This document shows, in pieces, positions 6,231 to 6,355 of a DNA stretch of 6,355 nucleotides. Every line of letters starts with the position of its first letter. The first letter of the stretch is position 1. This stretch comes from an uncultured Bacteroidia bacterium. GTDB lineage: Bacteria > Bacteroidota > Bacteroidia > Bacteroidales > UBA932. The translations under genes and the position numbers were made by a program. Below the pieces are notes generated by a model. That model ran no database searches and had not been told where the DNA came from. It saw only the letters and a program-made list of their open reading frames with translations. Where the stretch lies: the NCBI GenBank assembly GCA_902767465.1, contig CACXHM010000157.1, positions 1-6,355 of the forward strand, read 5' to 3'.

Positions 6231-6355
6231 ATGAACGTGGAGCATCCTTCCGACGAGCGCGCCATCCGCACCGAAATCTGTGATATCGTGCGCCGTGCCT
6301 GCCGCCAGGGACTCATGAGTTCCTCATATGGCACCGCTTCTGTCCGCTGGAGGGG
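6231..6355 (+). CDS. Second class II aldolase domain, N-terminal part (3' partial, same frame as the upstream aldolase)
   Basis: The frame of the upstream aldolase stays open from 6183 to the window edge; ATG 6231 is its first in-frame start after the TAA. The product begins MNVEHPSDERAIR, then EICDIVRRACRQGLM and SSSYGTASVRW, which aligns with the first helix and phosphate-loop region of class II aldolases (in FucA GLNQGTAGNVSVR). The normally conserved loop Asn is replaced here by Thr, hinting at a diverged or non-catalytic domain. Residues encoded between 6183 and 6230 (QIQHHTQ, then SFQHF) look like an interdomain helix, which argues that this was one protein with the upstream domain. It is either the second half of a tandem aldolase gene broken by a nonsense change, or a separately translated overlapping-operon partner without a visible Shine-Dalgarno. 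The rest lies outside the window. Confidence 0.6.
   Translation, partial: MNVEHPSDERAIRTEICDIVRRACRQGLMSSSYGTASVRWR

Noticed and set aside
5577..6245. Long minus-strand open frame opposite the aldolase
   Set aside because: Antisense shadow caused by the base composition of the aldolase gene; no recognisable domain.
1..6355. CRISPR array, tRNA, rRNA or complete insertion sequence
   Set aside because: No regularly spaced repeats, cloverleaf-like sequence, rRNA-like stretch or transposase was seen on either strand.

Overview
The window looks like a piece of a Bacteroidota (probably Bacteroidales) chromosome. None of the starts has a Shine-Dalgarno sequence. The outer-membrane receptor start is preceded by an exact match to the Bacteroidota -7 promoter element (TAnnTTTG). 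A TonB-dependent receptor is present, and the antisense gene remnant behind it resembles the tails of RHS-type proteins. All complete genes are on the + strand and end in TAA or TGA in the standard way.

Layout: (1) 2-889, the 3' part of a short-chain dehydrogenase gene, cut by the left edge. Its sequence is close to sorbitol-6-phosphate 2-dehydrogenase (SrlD/SorD type), and it is joined to a linker like that of aldolase-dehydrogenase fusion proteins. (2) 878-971, a cluster of perfect hairpins. (3) 1010-2278, a medium-chain zinc-type dehydrogenase like L-sorbose-1-phosphate reductase (SorE). (4) 2292-2335, a strong terminator. (5) 2373-4322, a BtuB/CirA-like TonB-dependent receptor starting almost on its own promoter. 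(6) 4311-4679, antisense, a Gly/Ala-rich remnant abutting the receptor's stop codon, followed by an A+T-rich gene-free stretch to 5044. (7) 5045-5521, a small exported protein of unknown function with lower G+C. (8) 5568-6182, a complete class II (FucA-like) aldolase domain. It ends at a TAA after which the same frame stays open to the window edge and encodes the start of a second class II aldolase domain.

How they may work together: the SrlD-like and SorE-like enzymes could interconvert a ketose phosphate, a hexitol phosphate and fructose 6-phosphate, as SorE and SorD do in the Klebsiella L-sorbose pathway. A class II aldolase would cleave a related ketose phosphate. The two flanks therefore look like one sugar-phosphate catabolic locus, interrupted by a separately transcribed receptor and an accessory insertion. 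The grouping and the substrate are inference; the motifs are seen directly. The observation most worth checking is the in-frame stop at 6180-6182, which splits a probable tandem-aldolase gene.
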